Origin: Bacteroidota bacterium
GTDB lineage: Bacteria > Bacteroidota > Bacteroidia > AKYH767-A > JAHEYN01
DNA length: 45,136 nt
Direction: 5' to 3'
NCBI GenBank assembly: GCA_023251555.1
Contig: JAHEYN010000021.1
Span: 1-45,136 of the forward strand
The notes beneath the pieces are model-generated. The model was not told where the DNA came from. It saw only the letters and a program-made list of their open reading frames with translations, and searched no databases. Position 1 is the first letter of the stretch. Every line of letters begins with the position of its first letter. This document shows, piece by piece, positions 1 to 8,288 of the stretch. Position numbers and translations under genes: made by a program.

Positions 1-2
1 GC

Positions 3-1301
3 TGCTGCTCTTTTTTTTTGCGGAAGATAAAGGCCGGTCATGCAGCGGCTTTTGTGCTTACACTCATCTTTGCAGTACATCCTGTTGTAACCCAGGCCGT
101 GGCCTGGATTCCCGGCAGAAACGATATGCTGCTTGCTATTTTTATGTTCAGCAGTTTTATTTTTTTTATGGAGTACCTTGAAACAAAAAGGCGGCGGCCT
201 CTCATGCTGCATCTTATCTTCTTTGCTTTTGCCCTTTTCTCTAAGGAGAATGGCGTTATGTTTCCCGTACTGTGTTTTTTTTACATGCAGTTTATACACA
301 GGGAGAAACTTTTATCCCGGTCAGGGATGTTGCTGTCGGCAGGATACATCTTGTTTATTGTTCCATGGATTTTCCTGAGGCAGCATGCTCTTGAGGGTTC
401 CAGCGTTGAAAATTCCTTTCATTCGGCAATTGCCAACATCATCAAAAACGCTCCGTTTCTTTTACAATATGTCGGAAAGGCTGTGTTGCCGTTTAATCTT
501 TCAGTGATGTTTACCATCGAAGATGCCAATTACATATTTCCCCTGCTTGCGCTCGGGCTAATCATTTTGGGGATTGTATTGTCGGCTGCAAAGAGATGGA
601 GTTATATGATTTTCGGACTCTCCTGGTTCCTGCTTTTTCTCGTGCCCTCCTTTTCAGCCCGCCTTGTCGAGGGTCTTGAACACCGCCTGTATGTGCCTGT
701 GGCAGGCTTCTTTATTCTTGCATCCGAAACCGACTGGATGAAAGCATTATCTTCCGCGAAAGCAAAGCTTTTCACAGTACCCGTTTTGACGTTTGCTGTT
801 TTCCTCTTTATTACCGGCAGCCGGATTGACATATTCAGGAACAGGTTCAGTTTCTATCTCAGTGCAATTGAAACATCTGAGCATGCTATTGTTCCGTGTA
901 TCAACCTCGCAGCGGATTATGAGCAGATTGGGAAGCCCGAGAAGGCAATGGAAATGTACAGGATAGCTCTCGGGCGCGACTCCACCTACCGTATGCTTCG
1001 CAATAATATAGGAGGGATGTACCTTCACCGGCAGATGTTCAGGGAAGCTGAGCATGAGTTTCTTGCCGAACTCCGGCACCATCCTGAGAATGTCTATGCC
1101 AATTACAACCTTGGACTGGTATACCTGAACACCGGGAGGGTTGATGAGGCCGCGGTGATGTGGAAGAAAGTTCTGGCTTTGCAGTCTGATTTTGTCAACG
1201 CATATCAGCGGCTGATGCAGTATTATCAGGGCAGGGGCGATACCATTTCATACAATCATTACGCTGAAGCATACCGCAGGTTTGCGAAATCCTCTCAATG
1301 A
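3..1301 (+). CDS. GT-C-type integral membrane protein with C-terminal TPR repeats (5' partial)
   Basis: The reading frame is open to the left edge with no stop before residue 1, so the true start lies outside the window; the TTG at 18 is not a convincing start. The visible part has an HPVVTQAVAWIPGRNDML stretch, which resembles the loop conserved in TMTC/DUF1736-type membrane glycosyltransferases. Some eight hydrophobic segments follow, then from about residue 290 a soluble tail of three to four TPR units with the usual G-Y-A-P spacing. Known members of this GT-C group move sugars from lipid-linked donors on the outer face of the membrane; that role here is inference. The next gene starts 19 bases after the stop. 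Confidence 0.75.
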   Translation, partial: CCSFFLRKIKAGHAAAFVLTLIFAVHPVVTQAVAWIPGRNDMLLAIFMFSSFIFFMEYLETKRRRPLMLHLIFFAFALFSKENGVMFPVLCFFYMQFIHREKLLSRSGMLLSAGYILFIVPWIFLRQHALEGSSVENSFHSAIANIIKNAPFLLQYVGKAVLPFNLSVMFTIEDANYIFPLLALGLIILGIVLSAAKRWSYMIFGLSWFLLFLVPSFSARLVEGLEHRLYVPVAGFFILASETDWMKALSSAKAKLFTVPVLTFAVFLFITGSRIDIFRNRFSFYLSAIETSEHAIVPCINLAADYEQIGKPEKAMEMYRIALGRDSTYRMLRNNIGGMYLHRQMFREAEHEFLAELRHHPENVYANYNLGLVYLNTGRVDEAAVMWKKVLALQSDFVNAYQRLMQYYQGRGDTISYNHYAEAYRRFAKSSQ

Positions 1302-1320
1302 AAAAGCTTATTTTTGCATC

Positions 1321-1737
1321 ATGATCAGGAAAATGTTTCTCCTGGCGGTGGTGGTTTTCCCTCCGGCAGTTTTTGCTCAAACCACTGCTGACAGTGCTTC
1401 TTCAGAAAAAATATTCTCTTCCGTGGAGCAGATGCCTGTTTTCCCGGGAGGGGAGGACAGCCTCTGGAATTTTTTGCGTGAAAACATCCAATATCCCGAA
1501 ACAGCACTCCGTGCGATGACGGAGGGTACTGTTTATATCTCTTTTGTAGTGGACAGGACAGGGCTTCCCGGGAAGGTGAAAGTGATAAGGGGAGTGGGAA
1601 AAGACCTTGATGCCGAGGCCGTCAGGGTGGTGAGGCTTATGCCCCGCTGGAAACCCGGCCGTCAGGGCGCAATCCCGGTGAATGTATATTATACGCTTCC
1701 TATAAAATTTACGCTTGACAGGGGAGAGAAGAAGTGA
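1321..1737 (+). CDS. TonB C-terminal domain periplasmic protein
   Basis: This 138-residue protein begins with a signal-like hydrophobic segment (residues 1-20, ending near a VFA-Q junction). Almost all the rest is a single TonB C-terminal domain: VEQMPVFPGGEDSLWNFL, then YPETA, a GTVYISFVVD strand and RLMPRWKPGRQG. The family domain contacts outer-membrane receptors, but this protein has no proline-rich spacer or long N-terminal anchor, so it is a short stand-alone domain rather than a full energy transducer. I prefer the ATG at 1321 over the in-frame TTG at 1282 because it gives a clean signal peptide and does not overlap the upstream gene. Its stop overlaps the next start by four bases (GTGA). 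Confidence 0.85.
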   Translation: MIRKMFLLAVVVFPPAVFAQTTADSASSEKIFSSVEQMPVFPGGEDSLWNFLRENIQYPETALRAMTEGTVYISFVVDRTGLPGKVKVIRGVGKDLDAEAVRVVRLMPRWKPGRQGAIPVNVYYTLPIKFTLDRGEKK

Positions 1738-2255
1738 ATATTTCCGCCCTTCCGCACCTCGCAGCGAAGGCGGCTGCTTCCAATAAAAAGCTTTTTCAGC
1801 GGCTTAAGAGGATCAACAGGAAACACCTGAATGAGGTTGCAGGCGGCTTGCATGAGCAGGTTTTTTCAGGTATCAATTGCCTTGACTGCGCTAACTGCTG
1901 CAAAACGATTAGCCCCGTGTTTAAGGAAAAAGATATTGAAAGAATTTCACGGCATCTCCGCCTCAGGCCAGGTGCATTCGCTGAAAAATATCTTTTAACC
2001 GATGAGGACGGGGATTACGTGGTAAAGTCTCTTCCCTGTCCGTTTCTCGGGCCGGAAAACCGCTGCGGCATATATGAGCAAAGGCCTTTGTCATGCAGGG
2101 ATTACCCGCACACGGGAACAGGCAGGTTTGAAAAGCATTTCAGGATTACCATGGAAAATACTTTTGTGTGTCCTGCTGTGTATGAAATCGTGGAAAAGCT
2201 TAAGGCAGTGTTTTCTAATTCAGGGAAGGATCTTCAGGGAAGTTTGAAAGAATAG
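1734..2255 (+). CDS. YkgJ family cysteine-cluster protein
   Basis: A 173-residue cytoplasmic protein starting at GTG, whose first bases overlap the stop of the TonB-domain gene, so it is translationally coupled. Cysteines at 49, 52, 55 and 56 (CLDCANCC), 102, 111 and 121 (SCRDYP) form the pattern of the YkgJ/UPF0153 family, thought to bind zinc or an Fe-S cluster. No reaction is known for most members. The last 41 bases overlap the 3' end of the opposite-strand yqgE gene. The family call is firm; the function is unknown. Confidence 0.88.
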   Translation: MNISALPHLAAKAAASNKKLFQRLKRINRKHLNEVAGGLHEQVFSGINCLDCANCCKTISPVFKEKDIERISRHLRLRPGAFAEKYLLTDEDGDYVVKSLPCPFLGPENRCGIYEQRPLSCRDYPHTGTGRFEKHFRITMENTFVCPAVYEIVEKLKAVFSNSGKDLQGSLKE

Positions 2256-2778
2256 AATATTCTTTTCCCATACTTTTCAGTACATCTCTCCATAGTGATT
2301 TATAATTGCCTGAGAAGGTAAATTGTTTATTTCCCGGGGCGAGTATCCAGGATTGCTCCTTAATCTCTTTTGCCAGCTGGGCGGATCCCCATCCTGAATA
2401 TCCCACGTAAAAGCGGATGTCGGAAGGTTTAACCTGTCCGGCTTCTATCATCAGTTTCAGAATATCGAAGTCTCCTCCCCAGTATATTCCGTTCATTATT
2501 TTTTTACTCTCCGGCAGTTTTTCCCCGATTACATGGATATAATGCAGCGTATCTGTCTGTACAGGTCCGCCGAAGTAAATGTTTGAGTCGAAAGGAGGGA
2601 AATCAGTTATGGCATCGTTGATCATGGCATCCACGGGTTTGTTCAGAATAAAACCTACCGTTCCTTCGTCGTTGTGTTCACTGAGGAGTATAACGGATCT
2701 TTTAAAGTTAGGGTCTTCGAGGAATGGTTCGGATACCAGGAACTTCCCCTTCGCGGGTTTCTTGTTAAAACGTACCAT
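2215..2778 (-). CDS. yqgE: YqgE/AlgH family protein
   Basis: A 187-residue protein of the YqgE/AlgH (DUF179) family. It shows the N-terminal FLVSEPFLEDPNFKRSVILL and GTVGFILNKP motifs, the central YFGGPVQ loop, and RFYVGYSGWGSAQLAKEI in the second half. It is full length. The family is widespread and was linked to alginate regulation in Pseudomonas, but its biochemical role is unresolved. The ATG at 2778 gives the standard N-terminus. The gene diverges from pdxH across a 128-base gap and converges on the ykgJ-like gene with a 41-base overlap. Confidence 0.92.
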   Translation of the reverse strand: MVRFNKKPAKGKFLVSEPFLEDPNFKRSVILLSEHNDEGTVGFILNKPVDAMINDAITDFPPFDSNIYFGGPVQTDTLHYIHVIGEKLPESKKIMNGIYWGGDFDILKLMIEAGQVKPSDIRFYVGYSGWGSAQLAKEIKEQSWILAPGNKQFTFSGNYKSLWRDVLKSMGKEYSILSNFPEDPSLN

Positions 2779-2814
2779 TGAAATTGTAAGAGGTGCAAAT
2801 CATTGATTTGTTCC

Positions 2815-2835
2815 GGTAAAATTCTTTATTTTACC
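2815..2835. promoter_or_regulatory. Inverted repeat in the yqgE-pdxH divergent promoter region
   Basis: GGTAAAA and TTTTACC form a perfect 7-base inverted repeat around a 7-base spacer. It sits between two divergent starts, so a terminator is unlikely; an operator or promoter-associated site is possible. No regulator can be named. Confidence 0.25.
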
Positions 2836-2906
2836 ATGCAAATTAAAGCTAAATTATAGTCTTTCAAAATCCCGGGTTAAGTAAAAAAACATTAATTAGA
2901 AAAGTC

Positions 2907-3560
2907 ATGACAGATATACAGCAAAAAATATTTTCCATCCGGAGCGACTATGCGGGCAAGCCTCTGGATGAGGGTGAGGTTGACCGTGATCCCATGAAGC
3001 AGTTTGAATGCTGGATGAAGGAGGCGGTGGATTCGAATCTGCAGGATCCCAATGCCATGGTACTGTCTACTGCGACACCGGGCGGGAAGCCTTCGGCCAG
3101 GGTGGTTTTGCTGAGAGGATTTTCGGAGAAAGGTTTTGCTTTTTATACCAACTACAACAGCCGGAAGGGTATGGAACTCCTGGAGAATCCTCATGCATGC
3201 CTGAGTTTTTTCTGGCCGGAGATTGCGAGGCAGGTAAAAATAGAGGGACTTGTTACAAAGCTTGCTTCGGAAGAGTCGGAAGCTTATTTCAGGAGTCGCC
3301 CGAAGGATCACCAGCTGGGAGCATGGGCATCAATGCAAAGCAAGGTTATAGGGGGAAGGGACGAAATCGAGCGCCAGATGAGTGAGTTGGAAATAAAATA
3401 CAAAGACCAGGAAGTACCCCGCCCGCACTATTGGGGCGGCTTTTCTCTTTTACCGGAGCTGTTTGAGTTCTGGCAGGGCCGGATGAGCCGCCTGCATGAC
3501 CGCATTCAATATTCCGGCTATAAAAACGGGGAATGGCTTATTGAACGGCTTTCTCCCTGA
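2907..3560 (+). CDS. pdxH: Pyridoxamine 5'-phosphate oxidase
   Basis: This 217-residue protein matches PdxH, the FMN-dependent cytoplasmic enzyme that oxidises pyridoxamine or pyridoxine 5'-phosphate to pyridoxal 5'-phosphate. Seen are the N-terminal DPMKQFECWM substrate segment, ARVVLLRGFSEKGFAFYTNY (FMN-binding strand), SRKGMELLENP, the ARQVKIEG strand, a central SRPKDHQLGAWAS segment and the C-terminal EFWQGRMSRLHDRI signature. The length is typical. The ATG at 2907 has no Shine-Dalgarno, normal for this phylum. It stands alone, divergent from yqgE and convergent with the Thx-like gene four bases downstream. Confidence 0.96.
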   Translation: MTDIQQKIFSIRSDYAGKPLDEGEVDRDPMKQFECWMKEAVDSNLQDPNAMVLSTATPGGKPSARVVLLRGFSEKGFAFYTNYNSRKGMELLENPHACLSFFWPEIARQVKIEGLVTKLASEESEAYFRSRPKDHQLGAWASMQSKVIGGRDEIERQMSELEIKYKDQEVPRPHYWGGFSLLPELFEFWQGRMSRLHDRIQYSGYKNGEWLIERLSP

Positions 3561-3564
3561 GTTC

Positions 3565-3831
3565 TTATTCTGATTTCTTCTTTGGAGATTTTGCCGGGGC
3601 AGGAGAGGCCTTTTTGGTTGTTTTTGCTGCAGCGGGACGCCTTTTGACTTTTGGTGCAGCCTTTGCTGTTTCTCCCTGCTGGGGAACCGCAGGGGCTGCA
3701 GGAACAACCTGCTGCTTTACGGGCTTGGCAGCAGGTATAAATTTATTCTTTTTATTTTTTCTGGGCCTGCTGATGCCGTAGCTGCCTAAAAAACGTTTCC
3801 CCTTTTTTGATTTTCTGTCGCCTTTTCCCAT
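3565..3831 (-). CDS. 30S ribosomal protein Thx-like, with Ala/Lys/Pro-rich tail
   Basis: This 88-residue, very basic protein begins MGKGDRKSKKGKRFLGSYG and continues SRPRKNKK, the signature of the small ribosomal protein Thx, which sits at the top of the 30S head in Thermus. Thx itself is only about 25-70 residues; here some 55 further residues of Ala, Lys and Pro follow, similar in composition to histone H1-like tails. The N-terminal match makes a ribosomal role likely. The tail may be a lineage-specific RNA-binding extension. A near-consensus -7 box lies about 32 bases upstream. Confidence 0.8.
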   Translation of the reverse strand: MGKGDRKSKKGKRFLGSYGISRPRKNKKNKFIPAAKPVKQQVVPAAPAVPQQGETAKAAPKVKRRPAAAKTTKKASPAPAKSPKKKSE

Positions 3832-3862
3832 AGGATGTTGAGTGTTTTTTTGTTTGAGGCTG

Positions 3863-3870
3863 CTAAAGTA
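3863..3870 (-). promoter_or_regulatory. Probable -7 box upstream of the Thx-like gene
   Basis: Read on the minus strand this is TACTTTAG, one mismatch from the Bacteroidetes -7 consensus TAnnTTTG, followed by CAGCC. It lies 31 bases before the ATG. No clear TTG -33 element is visible. Confidence 0.35.
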
Positions 3871-3969
3871 AGAAGTTTTTTCGGATGCTGTTAAAGCGAT
3901 AGGTTAAAATACACAGTAAAGGGGAAAAGTGAAAAATACCATGTGCCGGATTCATTGTCTCCAAAGTGT

Positions 3970-3977
3970 TACTTTTG
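3970..3977 (+). promoter_or_regulatory. Bacteroidetes -7 promoter box for the Gfo/Idh/MocA operon
   Basis: TACTTTTG matches TAnnTTTG exactly and ends 7 bases before the ATG at 3985, so the transcript would have almost no leader. A TTG lies at 3955-3957, but the 12-base spacing is shorter than the usual 18-20. Confidence 0.45.
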
Positions 3978-3984
3978 CGGAGAA

Positions 3985-4977
3985 ATGAAAAATGAGGTGT
4001 TAAGAATAGGGGTAATGGGAGCTGGCCACCTGGGGAGAATACATCTTGGAATCCTGCAGCAGGCAAGATATTTTTCACTTGCAGGTTTTTATGATCCTGA
4101 TGTTTCAGTGATGAAAAAAGCGCAGGAGGAACTAGGTATAAAACCATTTGCCTCGGAGGACGATCTCATTGAGTCGGTGGATGTTGTGGATATTGTAACA
4201 CCCACCATCACTCACTTTCAATGCGCTGTAAAGGCATTGAAAAAGTCGAGGCATCTTTTCATTGAAAAGCCTGTGGCAGCTACGGTTGAGGAGGCCAAGG
4301 AGCTGATATCCCTTGCCGGGGAGGCCGGGGTGAAAGTGCAGGTGGGGCACGTGGAGCGTTTCAACCCTGCCTTTACTGCAGCACGGCCTTATATTGTACA
4401 GCCTATGTTTATAGAGGCGCATCGCCTGGCCCAGTTCAACCCCAGGGGCACTGATGTGCCTGTGGTTCTTGACCTGATGATTCATGATATAGATATTGTT
4501 CTCAGCGTGGTGAATTCGGGAGTGAAACGTATCAGCGCCAGCGGAGTGGCAGTACTCAGCGATACACCTGACATTGCCAACGCGAGGATCGAATTTTCCA
4601 ATGGCTGTGTTGCCAACCTTACTGCCAGCCGTATCTCTCTCAAGAGGATGCGTAAAACCAGGTTCTTCCAGAAGGATGCATACATCTCTGTGGATTTTCT
4701 GGAGAAGACCGCTGAAGTGATACGCCTCAGCGGGCTGGAAGGGGAACCTGGTCCCCTTGATGTTACCATTGATATGGGAGAAAAAGGCAGGAAGCTCATC
4801 AGCTTTGAAAAGCCTGCCGTTATGCCTGTCAATGCCATAGAAGAAGAGCTGAAATACTTTGCTGCTTCTGTCCGGGAAAATACTTTGCCACCGGTTACCC
4901 TTGAAGATGGTTATGAAGCGCTTACCGTTGCATACCAGGTCATGGAGAAAATTTCTGCCGGGCTGAAAAAAAACTAA
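3985..4977 (+). CDS. Gfo/Idh/MocA family NAD(P)-dependent dehydrogenase
   Basis: A 330-residue oxidoreductase. The N-terminal Rossmann fold carries GAGHLG (12-17), the EKP motif is at 94-96, GHVERFNPAF at 121-130, and the catalytic-region DLMIHDID at 163-170. The family oxidises or reduces sugar hydroxyl groups, mostly on nucleotide sugars. The GHVERFNPA subgroup resembles UDP-GlcNAc 3-dehydrogenases of the GnnA type, but I cannot confirm the substrate. I prefer the ATG at 3985 over the in-frame GTG at 3943, which would precede the -7 box. It is the first gene of a probable operon with the lipoprotein (one-base gap) and the sugar-phosphate transferase, which suits a surface-polysaccharide role. 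Confidence 0.9.
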   Translation: MKNEVLRIGVMGAGHLGRIHLGILQQARYFSLAGFYDPDVSVMKKAQEELGIKPFASEDDLIESVDVVDIVTPTITHFQCAVKALKKSRHLFIEKPVAATVEEAKELISLAGEAGVKVQVGHVERFNPAFTAARPYIVQPMFIEAHRLAQFNPRGTDVPVVLDLMIHDIDIVLSVVNSGVKRISASGVAVLSDTPDIANARIEFSNGCVANLTASRISLKRMRKTRFFQKDAYISVDFLEKTAEVIRLSGLEGEPGPLDVTIDMGEKGRKLISFEKPAVMPVNAIEEELKYFAASVRENTLPPVTLEDGYEALTVAYQVMEKISAGLKKN

Positions 4978-4978
4978 A

Positions 4979-5854
4979 GTGAAAAAAGTATATGCCATCT
5001 GTGCCGTTGCTGCTGTATTCTTTTGTCTTCCGGTCTTTTTCTTATCGTGTGAGTTGCTGGATCCGGAGCTGAAAATTCCAGCCTACATACACATCGACAG
5101 CATCCCCCTTGCTGCCGATTACGGGACCCAGGGATCCTCATCTGCCCGGATTGCCGATGCATGGGTGTACAGCGATGAAAAACTGGTGGGAGTGTTTGAA
5201 CTGCCGTGTACCCTTCCCTTGCTTGCCTCCGGGAATCATGATCTTCTTATAAAAGCAGGGATCATCATGGACGGGATGGCAGCGACCCGCGGACCTTACC
5301 CGTTTTATACTATTTACGGGCAGCCTGTTGCACTTACGGCGGGCAGCGTGATTAATATCAACCCTTTAGTTGCATACTATCCTGCCACTGTTTTCGAATG
5401 GATCGAAGACTTTGACAAGCCGGGGATCACGATAAAGAGTACTGCTAAAAGCGATACAAGCGTGCTGATACAGAAAGTTCATGGCGACTCGGCTTTTGAG
5501 GGAGGCACATCCGCATATGTTTCCATGAACCGGAACAATGTGATATTTGAATGTGAAAACACCTCCTGCATTTCCCTGCCGAAAGGAGGAGCATCCGTAT
5601 ACCTGGAGTTAAACTACAAGACCAACTGGCAGGTTGTTACAGGCCTCATAACGTTTGACCTGGCAGGGTCAATCCAGGAACCGGTTGTAATACTGAATCC
5701 CACGGCTACCTGGAAGAAAATATACATAAGCCTTACAGATATGGTCAGTTCCCACCCTGATGCCCTTTGCTACCGGGTATTTTTTGGACTCTCAAATACT
5801 GCTTCGGCAGAAAAAATAGAATTATATTTGGATAATATTAAACTTGTCCACTAA
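4979..5854 (+). CDS. Predicted lipoprotein of unknown function
   Basis: A 291-residue protein starting at GTG one base after the upstream stop. A hydrophobic leader ends at FFLSC, with Cys24 as the likely lipidation site. The mature part has no family I recognise. It is beta-rich, with a middle segment (VFEWIEDFDKPGITIKS, then YVSMN and VYLELNYKTNW) and a C-terminal SAEKIELYLDNIKLVH typical of a jelly-roll or carbohydrate-binding-like fold. It is sandwiched between a sugar dehydrogenase and a polyprenyl-phosphate glycosyltransferase, so an envelope or polysaccharide role is plausible but only inferred. Confidence 0.75.
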   Translation: MKKVYAICAVAAVFFCLPVFFLSCELLDPELKIPAYIHIDSIPLAADYGTQGSSSARIADAWVYSDEKLVGVFELPCTLPLLASGNHDLLIKAGIIMDGMAATRGPYPFYTIYGQPVALTAGSVININPLVAYYPATVFEWIEDFDKPGITIKSTAKSDTSVLIQKVHGDSAFEGGTSAYVSMNRNNVIFECENTSCISLPKGGASVYLELNYKTNWQVVTGLITFDLAGSIQEPVVILNPTATWKKIYISLTDMVSSHPDALCYRVFFGLSNTASAEKIELYLDNIKLVH

Positions 5855-5857
5855 CAG

Positions 5858-7273
5858 ATGAACAAACGCAGGCAGGCATTGAAATATATCGCTGCAGATC
5901 TTCTTTCTGCTCTCCTTGCATGGGCTGCTTTTTATTCTTTCAGGAAGATTTACGTGGAGCCGGTTAAGTTCGGCTATACAGTCCCTCTGGGGTTCAGCGA
6001 GAAATTTTACTACGGAATACTACTGGTGCCTTGTTTCTGGATACTCCTCTATGCCATGAGCGGAACATATACGAATATCTACCGGAAATCAAGATTAAAG
6101 GAACTCGGGCAGACATTGTTCATTAGTGTCATCGGTGTAATGATCCTGTTTTTTGCCCTGGTTCTGGATGATGAGATACGTTCTTACCGGACATACTACC
6201 TTCTCATCACTGCACTTTTCTGTTTTCATTTTTTCCCCACTTTTATTTTGAGGTTTCTCATCACTACAGCCGCTGCAAGGAAGATACAGCACAGGGTAAT
6301 AGGTTTTAACACCATCCTTGTGGGAAGCGACCAGAATGCGTTAAAACTATACGGGGAGATGGGTGCACAGAAAATATCACAGGGAAACAGGTTTGTAGGT
6401 TTCGTTCATGTGGATTCCGGGAACGGGCACCTGCTGGGCGGGCATCTCAGACATCTTGGCGGATACGGGGATCTGAAAAAAATTATCGCTGAGAACAGTG
6501 CAGAAGAAGTTATTATTGCCATTGAGTCCAAAGAACATGAGAATATAGGCAACATTATCAATATTCTTCAGGGCACAGGCGTGATTATCAAGATCATTCC
6601 TGATATGTATGATATTCTTTCCGGGTCGGTGAAGATGAGCGCCATTTTCGGTGCACCCCTGATAGAAATATCTCCCGACCTGATGCCTGCATGGCAGCAG
6701 CCGGTGAAGAGAATGATTGATATCGCAGTTTCTCTTTTTGTCCTGACCTTTTTGTCTCCTCTCCTGCTGGTTATTGCAGTTGGCGTAAAGCTTTTTTCAC
6801 GGGGTTCCGTGCTCTACTCCCATGAACGCATAGGACTGCACGGGAAGCCTTTCAGGATTTATAAGTTCAGGTCCATGGTCGTGGATGCCGAGAAAAACGG
6901 CCCGGCACTTTCGAGCGAAAAAGACAGCAGGATTACTCCTTTCGGAAAATTCCTGAGACGATCGAGGCTGGATGAGCTGCCCCAGTTTTACAATGTCCTT
7001 ATTGGAGAGATGTCGCTCGTGGGCCCCCGGCCGGAGCGGCAGTTTTTTATAGACCAGATTGTGAAACACGCTCCTCATTACCGCCACCTCCATAAAGTCA
7101 GGCCGGGGATCACGTCCTGGGGGCAGGTGAAATACGGTTATGCCGAAAATATTGAGCAGATGATAGCGCGCCTGCAATACGATCTTATATACATTGAAAA
7201 TATTTCTCTTGCGCTGGACATCAAGATACTTATATACACCATACTGATTGTTCTGCAGGGCAGAGGAAAATAA
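5858..7273 (+). CDS. Undecaprenyl-phosphate sugar-1-phosphate transferase (WcaJ/WbaP-type)
   Basis: A 471-residue polyprenyl glycosylphosphotransferase. It has four N-terminal membrane segments, a central nucleotide-binding-like domain (GFNTILVGSDQNALKLY onward), one further membrane helix and the C-terminal catalytic domain from about residue 283 (KRMIDIAVSL). Conserved catalytic-domain motifs are KFRSMVVDAE near 336, RLDELPQFYNVLIGEMSLVG near 371-390 and the following PRPE. These enzymes start O-antigen or exopolysaccharide synthesis by moving a sugar phosphate from a UDP-sugar to undecaprenyl phosphate at the inner membrane. The exact sugar cannot be read from sequence. It lies three bases after the lipoprotein gene and 14 before the hydroxyacyl-CoA dehydrogenase. 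Confidence 0.93.
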   Translation: MNKRRQALKYIAADLLSALLAWAAFYSFRKIYVEPVKFGYTVPLGFSEKFYYGILLVPCFWILLYAMSGTYTNIYRKSRLKELGQTLFISVIGVMILFFALVLDDEIRSYRTYYLLITALFCFHFFPTFILRFLITTAAARKIQHRVIGFNTILVGSDQNALKLYGEMGAQKISQGNRFVGFVHVDSGNGHLLGGHLRHLGGYGDLKKIIAENSAEEVIIAIESKEHENIGNIINILQGTGVIIKIIPDMYDILSGSVKMSAIFGAPLIEISPDLMPAWQQPVKRMIDIAVSLFVLTFLSPLLLVIAVGVKLFSRGSVLYSHERIGLHGKPFRIYKFRSMVVDAEKNGPALSSEKDSRITPFGKFLRRSRLDELPQFYNVLIGEMSLVGPRPERQFFIDQIVKHAPHYRHLHKVRPGITSWGQVKYGYAENIEQMIARLQYDLIYIENISLALDIKILIYTILIVLQGRGK

Positions 7274-7287
7274 AACAACAATACGCC

Positions 7288-8178
7288 ATGAAAAATATCA
7301 CTGTAATAGGAGCGGGTACCATGGGAAACGGCATTGCCCATGTATTTGCGCAAAAAGGGTTCAGCGTGAACCTCGCTGATGTGTCGAAAGATGCACTCGC
7401 TAAGGCAATTGCGATCATAGAGAAAAATCTTGACAGGATGATTGCCAAACAGAAAGCTACCGGGGACGAGAAAAGAAGCACGCTGGCAAATATTATAACC
7501 TTCACTTCTGTTTCCGAAGGGGTTAAGAACGCCGACCTTGTCGTGGAAGCGGCCACGGAGAACGAAGCCGTCAAGCTGAATATTTTCAGGGAGATGGATA
7601 AGTCGGCTCCTCCGCATGCCATTCTTGCATCCAACACATCTTCCATCTCCATAACAAAGATTGCCGCTGTTACCGCCCGTCCTGAAAAAGTGATAGGAAT
7701 GCATTTTATGAATCCCGTTCCCGTAATGAAGCTCGTCGAAGTTATCAGGGGATATGCGACTTCCGCTGATACGGCGCTTGCTGTAATAACCCTTTCGAAG
7801 GCGCTTGATAAAATACCCACAGAGGTGAACGATTATCCCGGTTTTATTTCCAACCGCATACTCATGCCTATGATAAACGAGGCCGCATACTCTCTTTTCG
7901 AGGGCGTCGCCGGAGTGGAAGCCATTGACACCGTGATGAGGCTTGGAATGGCGCATCCCATGGGACCTCTTCAGCTGGCAGATTTTATCGGGCTGGATGT
8001 GTGCCTCTCTATTCTCCGGGTTTTACACGAAGGTTTCGGCAACCCTAAGTACGCCCCCTGTCCGCTGCTTGTAAATATGGTGGCTGCGGGACATCTCGGG
8101 GTCAAGTCAGGGGAGGGCTTTTATTCCTACCGGGCTGATTCCAGAACGCCTGTTCCATCCGCAAGGTTCAGGACATAA
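7288..8178 (+). CDS. hbd: 3-hydroxybutyryl-CoA dehydrogenase
   Basis: A 296-residue member of the 3-hydroxyacyl-CoA dehydrogenase family, close to Hbd/PaaH. The Rossmann motif GAGTMGNGIAHVFA is at residues 6-19, followed by SNTSSISIT, the catalytic-region HFMNPVPVMKLVEVI, NDYPGFISNRI at the domain junction, and PMGPLQLADFIGLD in the C-terminal helical domain. It reduces acetoacetyl-CoA to 3-hydroxybutyryl-CoA or runs the reverse reaction. It follows the sugar-phosphate transferase by 14 bases, so it is probably co-transcribed with genes of unrelated pathway. Repeat copies begin 18 bases after its stop. Confidence 0.93.
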   Translation: MKNITVIGAGTMGNGIAHVFAQKGFSVNLADVSKDALAKAIAIIEKNLDRMIAKQKATGDEKRSTLANIITFTSVSEGVKNADLVVEAATENEAVKLNIFREMDKSAPPHAILASNTSSISITKIAAVTARPEKVIGMHFMNPVPVMKLVEVIRGYATSADTALAVITLSKALDKIPTEVNDYPGFISNRILMPMINEAAYSLFEGVAGVEAIDTVMRLGMAHPMGPLQLADFIGLDVCLSILRVLHEGFGNPKYAPCPLLVNMVAAGHLGVKSGEGFYSYRADSRTPVPSARFRT

Positions 8179-8195
8179 AAAAGCTCCTGTAATTT

Positions 8196-8267
8196 TTAAT
8201 CCGCCTTCGCGTTCCGCTACGGCGGACGAGAAGGCCTGGTCCAATTCCCCGCAGCTTGCTGCGGAAT
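8196..8267 (+). repeat. Palindromic dispersed repeat, copy A
   Basis: Starts TTAATCCGCCTTCGCG, forms a TCCGCC...GGCGGA stem, continues CGAGAAGG-CTGGT-CAATTCC and ends with the hairpin CCGCAGC-TT-GCTGCGG. Near-identical openings recur at 8317 and 30125 on this strand and at 18606 and 18676 on the other. It lies directly after hbd. Confidence 0.85.
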
Positions 8268-8288
8268 GATGATCAAATTTTCTTAAGA

